Below, one piece after another: positions 42,529 through 51,935 of a DNA stretch of 64,000 nucleotides (the stretch's first letter is position 1; each line of letters starts with the position of its first letter). Source of the stretch: Alkalihalobacillus pseudalcaliphilus. GTDB lineage: Bacteria; Bacillota; Bacilli; Bacillales; Bacillaceae_D. The DNA is taken from positions 1 to 64,000 of the forward strand of contig NZ_JAQQWS010000010.1 of the NCBI RefSeq assembly GCF_028610675.1, given 5' to 3'. The translations under genes were made by a program, and so were the position numbers. A model generated the notes under the pieces. It was not told where the DNA came from and ran no database searches. It was given only the letters and a program-made list of their open reading frames with translations.

Positions 42529-42859
42529 CTGCAGAACCCCTTAACTGGTCTAAATCATCTGTTTTATGTTCTTTGTATGTGCGATAAGCCAATACAAGCA
42601 AAAATGAAGTGACCCCAAAACTAATAACGATAGCTGTTAAGATTAATGCTTGAGGCAATGGATCCGTATAGGATGCTGCTTCAAGGCTTAATAGAGGTGG
42701 TGCACCTGTTTGTAAGCCAGCCATTGTTAACAATAATAGATGTGCTCCGTGTGAAAGTAGCATTAAAGAGATGACTACTTTCAATAAACTTTTAGACAAA
42801 AGTAGATAAGTCCCTACCATAAAGAGGACACCGACAGTGATGGCCATTAGAATTTCCAT
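42521..42859 (-). CDS. mrpC: Mrp Na+/H+ antiporter subunit C
   Basis: A 112-aa, three-helix subunit like NuoK of complex I; the segment DPLPQALILTAIVISFG with its conserved residues is present. ATG 42859 overlaps the mrpB stop by one base, behind GGAGGATGATG. Confidence 0.94.
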   Translation of the reverse strand: MEILMAITVGVLFMVGTYLLLSKSLLKVVISLMLLSHGAHLLLLTMAGLQTGAPPLLSLEAASYTDPLPQALILTAIVISFGVTSFLLVLAYRTYKEHKTDDLDQLRGSADE

Positions 42860-43293
42860 TACGCATCATCCTCCGCAATTGATAGTATGATAGTGAGTGC
42901 GATACTGACAACAACGAGATAAATACCGAGATCAAAGGGTAAGGCTGTTGTAAGCTCTGTTTCACCAAGGATAGGTAACTGATAGTAGTCAAAGTACTGA
43001 GTTAAATAAGAATCTCCATTCAATACACCAATAACACCAGTTAAAATTGTAATAATTAACCCAACACCAATCATCGCCTCGAAGTTAATATTTAAAGACT
43101 TTTTGATACTCTTCTTTTCAAATACTAGGTACATAAGTAATAAGGCACTAGCTGTCATTAATCCACCGATGAAACCTCCACCGGGACTATTGTGGCCAGC
43201 TAAAAAGAGATAGACGGAGAAGATGAGGATGATATAAACGACGACACGTGAAATAGTTTGAAGCATCACATCATTGGTTTGTATATTTCTCAC
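42859..43293 (-). CDS. mrpB: Mrp Na+/H+ antiporter subunit B
   Basis: A 144-aa subunit with four helices and the motif GHNSPGGGFIGGL. GTG 43293 overlaps the mrpA stop (GTGA), behind GGGAGGGAAG, so translation is coupled. Confidence 0.94.
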   Translation of the reverse strand: MRNIQTNDVMLQTISRVVVYIILIFSVYLFLAGHNSPGGGFIGGLMTASALLLMYLVFEKKSIKKSLNINFEAMIGVGLIITILTGVIGVLNGDSYLTQYFDYYQLPILGETELTTALPFDLGIYLVVVSIALTIILSIAEDDA

Positions 43294-45707
43294 ACATCTT
43301 CCCTCCCTGTCATTCGTAATTTAATTAATACAACGATACCTAAAGCGGCAATCCCTAATACAAGTGCTTCTAGCATCGTATCAAGGCCACGGAAATCAAC
43401 TAAAATAACATTAACCATGTTGTAACCACCAGCAAGTATTTTAGAATTCTCAATGTAATATTGAGAGATTGGTTCAATTCCAGCTTCATTACCTAATGCT
43501 AAGGCACTTAGTGCAATTACGGTAACAAGGATACCTACTGCTGCTGAAATAATTAAATTGACTAAGTTAAATCTCGTTCTTGCTTTTTCTTTTCTTAATT
43601 CAGGCAAATGGTAGAACACAATCATAAATAACACGACCGTAACGGTTTCAATTAATAATTGTGTTAATGCAAGGTCGGGAGCTCTAAATACAACAAATAC
43701 GAGAGCTAATAAGAAACCAATCACACCAACAACGATAACGAGTGCCATTCTATTATGAATAAAAGGCACGCTTAAGGTCGCAATAGCCATGATGCCAAAA
43801 ATCATCCACATATAGGGGTGAATAAATGAAACATTAGTTAAATCAATCGCAAATGCTTCATAACGATACATGGTGTACGTGAAAAGCATAATCATAAAAA
43901 TAAGCATATAAGCAAAGTAATCACGTAATAATCCAGTCATTTGTACACGTGTAACGACTTGTGAGCCTTTAATGACACCATCATAAGAACTATCATAGAA
44001 CCAGTTAAGGGGGTCACGTTCACCTAAGTAGTACTTTGTATTCGCCCATTTTTTCATGAGGGTATAAAGCAGTATACCTGTTATGACAACACCAATTGTC
44101 ATAAATAACTCTGTGTTAAATCCGTGCCACATATAGATATCGACGTGAAACGCTTCACCAGGTTCCAGCAACATAGGTAAAACAGAACGCATCGCGGGTT
44201 CAATCAGGGAATAAGCTAGGATATTTGGAAATAATCCAAAGATGACTACTAGGGAAGCTAAGATAATAGGACTGATTAACATTCCAATTGGTGCTTCATG
44301 AACCTTTACTTTAAAGTTCTCTGGCTTAAACGTACCTAAGAACGTCTTACTAAACATGATTAAGCAATATAAGAATGTAAAGACACTGGCCACCCAAGCA
44401 ATAATCGGCAGGATGATGCTGAAGGTTTCCATATTGAAAGTACCGATTTCTTGAGCACGTATTAAAGAAGTAAAGAACATCTCTTTACTTAAGAAACCGT
44501 TAAATGGCGGTAAACCGGCCATAGAAGCTAGTCCAATGAATGATACGGTAAATGTAATCGGCATAATCGTCATAAGTCCACCAAGTTTTCGAATATCACG
44601 AGAACCAGTTTCATGGTCAATAATCCCGACTGCCATAAACAAACTTCCTTTAAATGTTGCATGATTAATTAAATGGAAGATCGCTACCATGATAGGAAAA
44701 GCATAATAAGAAGGATCAGGGCTATCAGAGAAATAAATGGCAGCGGATCCGACACCTAACAAGCTCATAATTAAACCGAGCTGACTAATTGTAGAGAAGG
44801 CTAGTATTCCCTTTAAATCCTTTTGGCGTACAGCAGAAATAGAACCCCAAATTAATGTGAGTAGTCCAAATCCAGTTAATAGCCAGAACCATTCCGCAGC
44901 TCCGCCAAATACAGGTGTTAAGCGAGCGACTAAATATATACCTGCTTTAACCATGGTTGCGGAGTGTAAGTATGCACTTACAGGAGTCGGTGCTTCCATC
45001 GCATCTGGTAACCAGATATGGAATGGAAATTGAGCTGATTTTGTGAAGGCACCTAACAGGATTAAAAGCATGGCTGGTATAAAGAGTGAGCTAGCCGTTA
45101 CTAAATCTACGTTAGCGATAATTTCGCGAATGCTAAATGTTCCAGTCATCACATAAAGTAAGGAGAATCCAGCTAGCATAGAGAATCCACCAAGCACGGT
45201 AATCAACATGGATTTCAATGCACCATATGTAGATTTTTCGCGAGTAAACCAATAACTAATGAGTAGAGATGAAGCTAAGCTTGTTAATTCCCAGAAAATA
45301 TATAAAACAATTAAATTGTCTGAAATAACGACCCCTAGCATCGCTCCCATAAACATAAGGAGGTAAACATAGAAGTTATTGAGCTTTTCTTTACTCTTTG
45401 ATAAATAAAAGATGGAGTAAAGAACAACGAGTGAACCAATACCTGAGATTAATAAAAGGAATAGTAAACTTAAACCATCTATATAAACAGTAAAGTTAAC
45501 TCCAAGGGATGGCACCCATTCGACGGTGCGTTCAATGACATTACCGTTTGATGTAACGGAAAGGTATTGCAGAAAATAAATGAATAATACAAGTGGAAGC
45601 ATGAAGACAAACCAACCTGTATGAATTCTTTTCACAAACTTAAAAAGAAAAGGTACTAATATCGCAAATAAAAAGGGCGATATTGTAGCCCAATGCAACA
45701 CAGACAA
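43290..45707 (-). CDS. mrpA: Mrp Na+/H+ antiporter subunit A
   Basis: An 805-aa subunit related to NuoL of complex I, with a C-terminal extension holding the MrpB-like/NuoJ-like region. Key segments: the Glu of IFWELTSLASSLLI, KSAQFPFHIWLPDAMEAPTPVSAYLHSA-like core with its Lys, and HLINHATFKGSLF. Start TTG 45707, eight bases after AGGAGG. First gene of mrpABCDEFG, which supplies alkali and salt tolerance by Na+/H+ exchange. Confidence 0.95.
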   Translation of the reverse strand: MSVLHWATISPFLFAILVPFLFKFVKRIHTGWFVFMLPLVLFIYFLQYLSVTSNGNVIERTVEWVPSLGVNFTVYIDGLSLLFLLLISGIGSLVVLYSIFYLSKSKEKLNNFYVYLLMFMGAMLGVVISDNLIVLYIFWELTSLASSLLISYWFTREKSTYGALKSMLITVLGGFSMLAGFSLLYVMTGTFSIREIIANVDLVTASSLFIPAMLLILLGAFTKSAQFPFHIWLPDAMEAPTPVSAYLHSATMVKAGIYLVARLTPVFGGAAEWFWLLTGFGLLTLIWGSISAVRQKDLKGILAFSTISQLGLIMSLLGVGSAAIYFSDSPDPSYYAFPIMVAIFHLINHATFKGSLFMAVGIIDHETGSRDIRKLGGLMTIMPITFTVSFIGLASMAGLPPFNGFLSKEMFFTSLIRAQEIGTFNMETFSIILPIIAWVASVFTFLYCLIMFSKTFLGTFKPENFKVKVHEAPIGMLISPIILASLVVIFGLFPNILAYSLIEPAMRSVLPMLLEPGEAFHVDIYMWHGFNTELFMTIGVVITGILLYTLMKKWANTKYYLGERDPLNWFYDSSYDGVIKGSQVVTRVQMTGLLRDYFAYMLIFMIMLFTYTMYRYEAFAIDLTNVSFIHPYMWMIFGIMAIATLSVPFIHNRMALVIVVGVIGFLLALVFVVFRAPDLALTQLLIETVTVVLFMIVFYHLPELRKEKARTRFNLVNLIISAAVGILVTVIALSALALGNEAGIEPISQYYIENSKILAGGYNMVNVILVDFRGLDTMLEALVLGIAALGIVVLIKLRMTGREDV

Positions 45708-46103
45708 AAAGCATACCTCCTAGATTTTTATTTTTTCTCACACGATTACTGCTTGTTCTGTTGAGTTTTGTCGTAAGGACCAATTATTACCGAGATAACT
45801 AGGATTATAACGTAAATTATTAAACCATGCATCATGGGAAATCTTTGCATTGGCTACTTTTTAATGAATTATTAAATATGAAGGAATAGGGTGAAAAAAG
45901 GGAAAAAAATTTTAAAAGATTCCGTTGGAAGTTATAAATATATTCTGCAGTTCCGCTTAATTTTATAACTAATATAGGAAATATACTTTAAAGTCTTTCG
46001 CATGTAGGGGAGGGATAAAGTGAGACAGTAAAGAGTGGGTAAGAAATTTTACAAAAAACACCAGGAGTCAGCTTAAAGCAATAACTCATGGTGCTTAAGG
46101 TTA
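45708..46103. other. Upstream region of mrpA
   Basis: About 400 bp. On the minus strand a TATAAT lies at 45809-45804 with only a weak -35, a possible mrp promoter. Otherwise no gene seen. Confidence 0.5.
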
Positions 46104-47366
46104 TTAATGGGTGACACGTTGGTCTAATTGTTTCATCGTATCATAATAAGACCTTTCAAGACGAGGTAAAAATTCATCAGTAATCAAAGGATTTTCTCGA
46201 TAGGTTTCCGCAGGCAAAATTCGATATTCGAACGGCGCAACACCTGAGTCACTATAACGATACACCCAAGTAGGGGTATAATTAATGGCATTAATTGTGG
46301 ATTCACCTGACTTTGTATCCTTCTGGAGCTCGAGCTCTACAATAATTCCATCCTCGGTATGCTCGTTGTCGAGAGTTTCCTTTCTTTGATTGGAAATAAA
46401 ATTGCCCATTGAATACATAACAAAAGTGTCATGCTCTTGCCCTGCACCTTTAATCCACTCGGACTCTTGAATGACGTGGGGGTGACTTCCTAAAATGATA
46501 TTTGTTCCTTGATCAGCTAACCATTGTGCGAGTTCTCTTTGTGAGCTAGAGGCTTCTCTTTGGTACTCTGGGCCCCAATGCATCATCGCAATAATAAAGT
46601 CAGCCTCTTGTTCTTTGGCATATGCAATATCTTCGGACATTTTTTCTTTGTCTACTTTATTAACAAGTGTTTCTAATTCTGTTGGCGATAATCGATTTTC
46701 CAATCCATTTAAACTTTCCGTATATGCAATAAAGGCTAATTTAATACCATTAACTTCCTTCATCAATACTCTAGTATCCGGCTCTTCTTTATATGTTCCG
46801 ACCGTACTAATACCACGATCTTGAATGACGTCTAACGTTCGTAACATTCCATTTAACCCAGTGTCTAATGTATGATTATTAATCGTTGTTAAAACATCAA
46901 ATCCAGCTGTTTTTAGTGAATCAACTAGTTCATCCGGTGAATTGAAGAGTGGGTAGCCTGCAAAAGGATATTGATCAGTACCTGCCGTTGTTGTTTCAAA
47001 ATTTCCGACAGTGACATCAGCGTCCGAAAGATGACTTTGTACTTCTTCAAAGACAGGATCGAAATTATAAAGTCCTTGTGCTTCATCAAGGGCACTTAAA
47101 AGCTGATCATCATGAGCCATAATATCACCAACAGCCGCTAAAGTCAGAGTTTGATAAGGATTTTGTGCCACCTCGTCGTCCTCATTCTGATCGGTTTCAC
47201 CATTCGAAGTGTTTTCTTCGCTCTGATTAGCTTTTCCAGATGTCTCTTCACTGGCTTGTTCCTGATTGAAAAAGATAAAAGCCCCGACACTAAAACCAAC
47301 AAGTAGTAAAATGATCAGTAATATTTTTAAAGGTGATGTTGATTTTCTTCTCGTTCTATTCATCAA
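46104..47366 (-). CDS. CapA-family metallophosphatase-fold protein
   Basis: A 420-aa protein with one N-terminal membrane helix (about 12-33), an acidic linker rich in Glu, Asn and Ser, and an extracytoplasmic CapA/PgsA domain: AVGDIMAHD, VGNFETT, TINNHTLD, AMMHWGPEY and GSHPHVIQ give the metal-binding residues. Relatives take part in poly-gamma-glutamate anchoring; no pgsBC genes are here, so the role is open. Start TTG 47366 (or ATG 47363), eight bases after AAGGAG and immediately after the carboxypeptidase gene. Confidence 0.85.
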   Translation of the reverse strand: MMNRTRRKSTSPLKILLIILLLVGFSVGAFIFFNQEQASEETSGKANQSEENTSNGETDQNEDDEVAQNPYQTLTLAAVGDIMAHDDQLLSALDEAQGLYNFDPVFEEVQSHLSDADVTVGNFETTTAGTDQYPFAGYPLFNSPDELVDSLKTAGFDVLTTINNHTLDTGLNGMLRTLDVIQDRGISTVGTYKEEPDTRVLMKEVNGIKLAFIAYTESLNGLENRLSPTELETLVNKVDKEKMSEDIAYAKEQEADFIIAMMHWGPEYQREASSSQRELAQWLADQGTNIILGSHPHVIQESEWIKGAGQEHDTFVMYSMGNFISNQRKETLDNEHTEDGIIVELELQKDTKSGESTINAINYTPTWVYRYSDSGVAPFEYRILPAETYRENPLITDEFLPRLERSYYDTMKQLDQRVTH

Positions 47367-48128
47367 TTATGATTCTCCTTGCTCTAAATATTCTTCATAA
47401 GTAAGCCCACTATTAAAGACATCTGTAGCAAGCTCCTGACCTAAATAGCGGAAATGCCAAGGCTCATATAAATAGCCAGTAATATCTTCTTTATCTTCTG
47501 GAAAACGAAGGATAAAACCAAATGTATGAGCATGATCGGCTAACCACATTCCCTCTGCTGTTTCTCCAAACTCTTCCTTGAGTAAATAATTAACACTTTC
47601 ACTCGTTATATCAATTGCCAAGCCAGTTTGGTGTTCGCTTTGTCCTGGTCTTGCACTAAAACGATTTGCGGCTTCTTCACCATTTTGGCTGACATATCTA
47701 TTAAATAAAGCATCTTGTGTTTGGTAGGAACGATACCCTGAACGTGCATGGAGAACAAGCCCGTTATCAAGAGCAGCGGTGAACATGTCTGTAAGTGCCT
47801 TGGCAGCAGGTTCACGGAGCTGATTAATTTCAGGGTCTTCTAACACGGTTGGAACTTCTAATGTGACTAAATCTGTTGGAGCGTAGTCACTCTCAAGGTG
47901 ATTCTCTTTATTCACAAGTCTTGAAATAGAAGGATCTTCAGGCTCTTGCTCCTCGATTTCAGTGCCATCTCCTGTAGGGTTGTCCGGTTCTCCTTCATTT
48001 TCATGAACATTTTCTTCAGGAGGGTGCTCTTCGTTTATTTCATTTTGATTCTCTTCTGGCTCATTATTGGAACAAGCAATGAGCAAGACACAAAAACATA
48101 TAATACTGATTAACTTTACTTTAATCAT
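47367..48128 (-). CDS. VanY/LdcB-type carboxypeptidase, lipoprotein
   Basis: A 253-aa exported D,D- or L,D-carboxypeptidase that trims peptidoglycan stem peptides. A lipoprotein signal (hydrophobic run, then LLIAC) is followed by a long acidic linker of Glu/Asn/Pro; the catalytic domain has SGYRSYQTQ, SEHQTGLAID and EPWHFRY, giving the zinc ligands and base. ATG 48128 is chosen because it puts the lipobox at the right distance. It is immediately upstream of the CapA-like gene, a probable two-gene envelope operon. Confidence 0.87.
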   Translation of the reverse strand: MIKVKLISIICFCVLLIACSNNEPEENQNEINEEHPPEENVHENEGEPDNPTGDGTEIEEQEPEDPSISRLVNKENHLESDYAPTDLVTLEVPTVLEDPEINQLREPAAKALTDMFTAALDNGLVLHARSGYRSYQTQDALFNRYVSQNGEEAANRFSARPGQSEHQTGLAIDITSESVNYLLKEEFGETAEGMWLADHAHTFGFILRFPEDKEDITGYLYEPWHFRYLGQELATDVFNSGLTYEEYLEQGES

Positions 48129-48649
48129 AAATAATAGCAACCTTTCTAACATGATAGTATAAGTATACGTGTGATTATTAAATTATTTAGTGGGTTAAAT
48201 CTTAAATCTCTCTTAAATCAACTTTTTAGGAGTTTTAAAAAGAACAGACGATTAAACGACAAATATGTGCATTAATTTTAATTATAGGACTTATTTTGTA
48301 ATAAGCAATGTAACTTGTTCAAAAAAGCATGAAAAACTTATTTGATAGTTATCAAAAGTTTACTAAAGTTATGAGGAGGGTCTTACGTTGTCAAGGTAAA
48401 TTTCTTTAATCATCCTTTCAACGATTGCAATGTCGATATTATTTAAAGAAGATAATTGAACAAAAGGCTAAGTTAGATGAAAGAAAGGTAGGGTAAAAGT
48501 GTTATATATTTCTAATTAATTTCTCACTAAGACAAATGAGTTTTAGAGAGATTTTTTAATGGGAAATCAAGAAAAGATTAGACTAATTGTTAGAAATTTC
48601 TATATAATATAAGTTACTTGAATAAATTTTTGAAGTGGGGGGAGTAGAG
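48129..48649. other. Intergenic, no gene seen
   Basis: About 500 bp. A strong ribosome site (GAGGAGGGTC, about 48372-48383) leads only to TTG and a stop four codons later. A stretch GTTTTA-N15-GGGAAA at about 48539-48565 is faintly SigB-like, and TATAAT occurs near 48601. No confident assignment. Confidence 0.45.
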
Positions 48650-49123
48650 ATGTCTGAAGATAAAGATTTAATTATTCGAAAAAATAAAACGGTTGATACG
48701 AAAAATAAAATGGAAAGAAAAGATGGTGAACCAACCGCAGCTTTTAAAGGTGCGTCATGGGCAGCATTACTAGTTGGTGTAGGTGCTTATTTAATTGGAT
48801 TATTTAATGCAACGATGGAATTAAACGAGAAAGGTTATTACTTTGCCCTTTTAATATTTGGTCTATATGCCGCCGTTTCCTTACAAAAAGCGGTAAGGGA
48901 TAAGGATGAAGGTGTACCTGTTACAAATATTTATTATGGCTTGAGCTGGGTTGCTTTAATAATAGCGATATTGTTAATGGGCATTGGTTTGTATAATGCG
49001 GGCAGTATTATTTTAAGTGAGAAGGGTTTTTACGGTATGTCGTTTGTACTTAGCTTATTTGCAGCGATTACCGTTCAAAAAAATATTCGTGATACACATC
49101 GTGCTCACGAAAGAAGTGAATGA
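48650..49123 (+). CDS. YiaA/YiaB-like membrane protein
   Basis: A 157-aa protein with a charged N-terminal 40 residues (many Lys and Asp) and two repeats of a two-helix membrane unit: AFKGASWAALLVGVGAYLIGL then KGYYFALLIFGLYAAVSLQKAVRD, and YYGLSWVALIIAILLMGIGLY then KGFYGMSFVLSLFAAITVQKNIRD. The repeat ends VSLQKxxRD/ITVQKxxRD are characteristic. Start ATG 48650 behind GGGGGGAG. Function of the family is unknown. Followed within 17 bp by two very small genes. Confidence 0.8.
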   Translation: MSEDKDLIIRKNKTVDTKNKMERKDGEPTAAFKGASWAALLVGVGAYLIGLFNATMELNEKGYYFALLIFGLYAAVSLQKAVRDKDEGVPVTNIYYGLSWVALIIAILLMGIGLYNAGSIILSEKGFYGMSFVLSLFAAITVQKNIRDTHRAHERSE

Positions 49124-49139
49124 GAGGGAGGGTCTTGTA

Positions 49140-49250
49140 GTGGATATCAGCATAGGAGTATTGTTTATCGCATTAAGTATCGCGGCATTTGGTTATTTTA
49201 TCGGTGATGGTTTGAAGAATTTTCAAAATCCACAAGCAAAGAATTTATAG
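49140..49250 (+). CDS. 36-aa membrane microprotein
   Basis: GTG 49140 follows GAGGGAGG at the right distance, and opens a frame for MDISIGVLFIALSIAAFGYF, a single hydrophobic helix, then a hydrophilic tail ending NPQAKNL. It starts 17 bp after the YiaA-like gene and ends five bases before the next. Too short for routine gene callers but with a strong ribosome site and the form of a regulatory single-pass peptide. Function unknown. Confidence 0.65.
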   Translation: MDISIGVLFIALSIAAFGYFIGDGLKNFQNPQAKNL

Positions 49251-49255
49251 AAAAA

Positions 49256-49444
49256 ATGGATGAAGCAGACGATGATAAGTATTCGTTAATTCCTGAAAAA
49301 GAAATCTATTATTATATAGGTGTATCAAAGGAAGATGCCAAAAAATTAATACAGGATCATGCGGATATTCCACATATAAAGATTAATGGGACGAATTATT
49401 TTCCGAAAGAAAAATTGCGTCAATGGTTAAAAGAAATTGGTTAA
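49256..49444 (+). CDS. 62-aa helix-turn-helix (excisionase-like) protein
   Basis: A small soluble protein: an acidic start (MDEADDDKYSLI), then PEKEIYYYIGVSKEDAKKLI, and IPHIKINGTNYFPKEKLRQWL, which fits the MerR/excisionase type of helix-turn-helix with its wing. It starts five bases after the microprotein gene; its own ribosome site is weak, so coupling is likely. Could regulate the small operon or be an accessory DNA-binding factor; no recombinase is nearby. Confidence 0.65.
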   Translation: MDEADDDKYSLIPEKEIYYYIGVSKEDAKKLIQDHADIPHIKINGTNYFPKEKLRQWLKEIG

Positions 49445-49452
49445 AATCATTG

Positions 49453-49482
49453 AAAAGATAACTTACTTAGGTTGATCTTTTA
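49453..49482 (+). terminator. Weak terminator of the small-protein cassette
   Basis: Stem AAAAGATAAC / GTTGATCTTTT with one bulge, then TATG. Confidence 0.4.
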
Positions 49483-49603
49483 TGCTTCTAAGGTCATTAC
49501 TTCGTTGTTAGAGATAAAGCAATGACTCTAGGGTTAGTTTAATTTGAATAATAGGGCAATAAAAATACAAAGATATTCTATCTATCATTTTTTGGAGGGA
49601 TAT

Positions 49604-50848
49604 ATGTTACGTACAGGTGAGAAAATAAGGCAGCTACGGATTTTTCATCAGATGACACAACAGGAGCTAGTTACAGATATTTGCTCAACTGCTTACCTAA
49701 GTAAAATCGAAAAGGGTACCGTGCAACCGTCTGAAAAAGTATTAATGAAATTAGCCGATCGATTTCAAGTTCCAACGGCATTCTTAGGAACTGTGAACCA
49801 TCATGAGTTAGAAAAGCGTATACAGGCTGATGTATGCCGAATAAAGAAGAAAGAATTGCCCTCAAAAGATGAGGTGGCTTACTTAAGAGTTGTTTTATTA
49901 GAGTTCCTTTCTCCAGAAGTGACGGCAGATATTTTTTTATTATTGCTTCGATATTATACGTCCAAGCACTTACTACATGAAGCAGATGAATTATATGCAG
50001 TCGCTTATAATATGATTCAATTTGGAACCGAAAAAGACTATGAACTTTATTTGCGTTTAGGATTCTACTTTTACAGAAAGCAAGAATATACTCAGACGGA
50101 CTATTATTATACGAAATGCCTCCAAGTAGTTGATGTAGAAGATAAAAAACAACTTGGTAAGTCTTATTATAATATGAGCATAATTAAGCAACGCGTGCTT
50201 CCAGATGTGGAGACAAGTATTCTCTATTCTCAAAAAGCGTTATCATTATTTGAAGAAATTGAGGATCACATAGAAATGGGACGTACCTTAATTACGTTAG
50301 CAGTTCAAAATATGATTAAGAAAGAATTCCAGGAAGCATTAAACTATTTAAAGCGTGCAAAGGAAGTATTAGGTGAAGAAACGGTTGGTAGCAATGGTGA
50401 GAATTATGGACAAATGATTCAATATAATCTTGCTAGAATTTATCAGGAACAGGGTAAACTTGATGAAGCACTTCACATTTATGAACAAGACTTACGCACG
50501 AATAAGACAGTCACACGAATTTATACGATTAAACATATGATTTTGATTTATATTGAAAAGAAACATTGGGATTTAGCCTATACATATTTAATACAAGCAT
50601 TTGAATTAGCAGAAACATATAAGATGAATTATATCTTATCTGAATTACATAAGATTAAGGCAGATATTTTTTGGAAGAGAGGAGATGTTGAAAAGTTTGA
50701 AGGTGAATTAAAGAAAGGGCTAGACATTGCTTTAAAGTCAAAAAATAGAAAACTAGTTACTGAGATTGCCACTCGCTTAGGAGACTACTACGTAAGTATA
50801 CGTTTCTATAAAAAGGCAGCCTATTATTATAAAAAAGCTCTTAGCTGA
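49604..50848 (+). CDS. RRNPP-like regulator: XRE helix-turn-helix plus TPR
   Basis: A 414-aa protein: N-terminal XRE helix-turn-helix (TGEKIRQLRIFHQMTQQELV, then AYLSKIEKGTVQPSEKVLMKLADRF, about 4-66) and about eight tetratricopeptide-like helical repeats, ending YVSIRFYKKAAYYYKKALS. This is the layout of NprR/PlcR-type regulators whose TPR groove binds an exported signalling peptide. No signal-peptide gene is visible next to it, so the ligand is open. Start ATG 49604 behind TTGGAGGG. Its stop codon lies within the terminator stem. Confidence 0.85.
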   Translation: MLRTGEKIRQLRIFHQMTQQELVTDICSTAYLSKIEKGTVQPSEKVLMKLADRFQVPTAFLGTVNHHELEKRIQADVCRIKKKELPSKDEVAYLRVVLLEFLSPEVTADIFLLLLRYYTSKHLLHEADELYAVAYNMIQFGTEKDYELYLRLGFYFYRKQEYTQTDYYYTKCLQVVDVEDKKQLGKSYYNMSIIKQRVLPDVETSILYSQKALSLFEEIEDHIEMGRTLITLAVQNMIKKEFQEALNYLKRAKEVLGEETVGSNGENYGQMIQYNLARIYQEQGKLDEALHIYEQDLRTNKTVTRIYTIKHMILIYIEKKHWDLAYTYLIQAFELAETYKMNYILSELHKIKADIFWKRGDVEKFEGELKKGLDIALKSKNRKLVTEIATRLGDYYVSIRFYKKAAYYYKKALS

Positions 50849-50880
50849 AACGATTAGTTAAAATCAGCTAAGAGTTTTTT
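50838..50880 (+). terminator. Terminator overlapping the regulator stop codon
   Basis: Stem CTCTTAGCTG / CAGCTAAGAG, then TTTTTT. The TGA stop at 50846-50848 begins in the left arm. Confidence 0.88.
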
Positions 50881-50980
50881 GTTTAGTTGTGCTTTTTTAT
50901 TGAAAAATTAACTACTTTTATTTAACTTTTGATTATCAGTACTATAGAGCTAGGGGTCAGAATAAGTGGAGGTGAACGTG

Positions 50981-51868
50981 TTGGAGGTTATTCAGCTAAA
51001 AGATGTAAGAAAAACATATGGAGAACTTATAGCGGTCGAACGTGTTTCCTTGTCGATTCGTAAGGGAGAGGTATTTGGAGTTCTCGGTCATAATGGAGCA
51101 GGGAAGACGACCTTGTTAGAAATGATGGAGGGTGTCCATCAGCCCGATCAAGGTGAGGTCAAGGTGATGGGAATGGATGCTCTGACCAGTCGGGCGTTTA
51201 AAGAAAAGATAGGGGTGCAATTGCAAGCAACAAGTCTTCATCATCATTTAAAGGTAAAAGAACTATTGCGATTGTTTGCCTCTTTTTATAAGGAAGCTTT
51301 ACCAATTGAGGAGTTAGTGAAAGAGTTTGAATTAGCCCCCTTGCTAAACCAATATTTTAAACGGTTATCGGGTGGTCAAAAACAAAAGGTATCTCTTGCA
51401 ATAGCCGTTATTCATAATCCAAACATTGTTTTTTTAGACGAGCCTAGCACGGGGCTTGATCCGGGTATTAGACATATTGTGTGGAAATATATTCAGAACT
51501 TTAAAAAACAAGGAAAGACCGTTGTCATAACAACTCATTATATGGAAGAGGCTGAAAGCTTATGTGACCGAGTGGCATTAATAGAAAAAGGTAAAGTATT
51601 AACGGTAGATACACCTAAAGAAATCATAAATGGTTTGAATATTCAGTCGAGGGTTATTTTTATTAGGCCTGAGAATTTAGATGTAGGGAAATTAACAGAA
51701 GTAAGTGGACTCACATTTAAACATACAGGTGACAGCATTGAAGTTAAAACCAATGATGTAGAAAAAGTGATCCAGCGGCTTTATCGGTGGTCCGAAGAAC
51801 AGAATTGGCAGATTGAAGGTTTAAGAATTGAGCATGGTTCATTAAATGATTATTTTAAATCACATTAA
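50981..51868 (+). CDS. ABC-2 exporter ATP-binding protein (DrrA-like)
   Basis: A 295-aa nucleotide-binding subunit. Walker A GHNGAGKTT (36-44), signature LSGGQ (129-133), Walker B IVFLDEP, H-loop TTHYMEEAE; a C-terminal accessory domain of about 80 residues as in DrrA/NodI exporters. Several starts are in frame; TTG 50981 stands eight bases behind GGAGG. Paired with the permease 67 bp on. The RRNPP-like regulator gene just upstream may control it. Confidence 0.9.
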   Translation: MEVIQLKDVRKTYGELIAVERVSLSIRKGEVFGVLGHNGAGKTTLLEMMEGVHQPDQGEVKVMGMDALTSRAFKEKIGVQLQATSLHHHLKVKELLRLFASFYKEALPIEELVKEFELAPLLNQYFKRLSGGQKQKVSLAIAVIHNPNIVFLDEPSTGLDPGIRHIVWKYIQNFKKQGKTVVITTHYMEEAESLCDRVALIEKGKVLTVDTPKEIINGLNIQSRVIFIRPENLDVGKLTEVSGLTFKHTGDSIEVKTNDVEKVIQRLYRWSEEQNWQIEGLRIEHGSLNDYFKSH

Positions 51869-51935
51869 AAGAGTTAACGTGGCTTTTAGATAAGCTTAAT
51901 AACCGAACATTATGAAACGGGAAGGGAGTTTTAAG

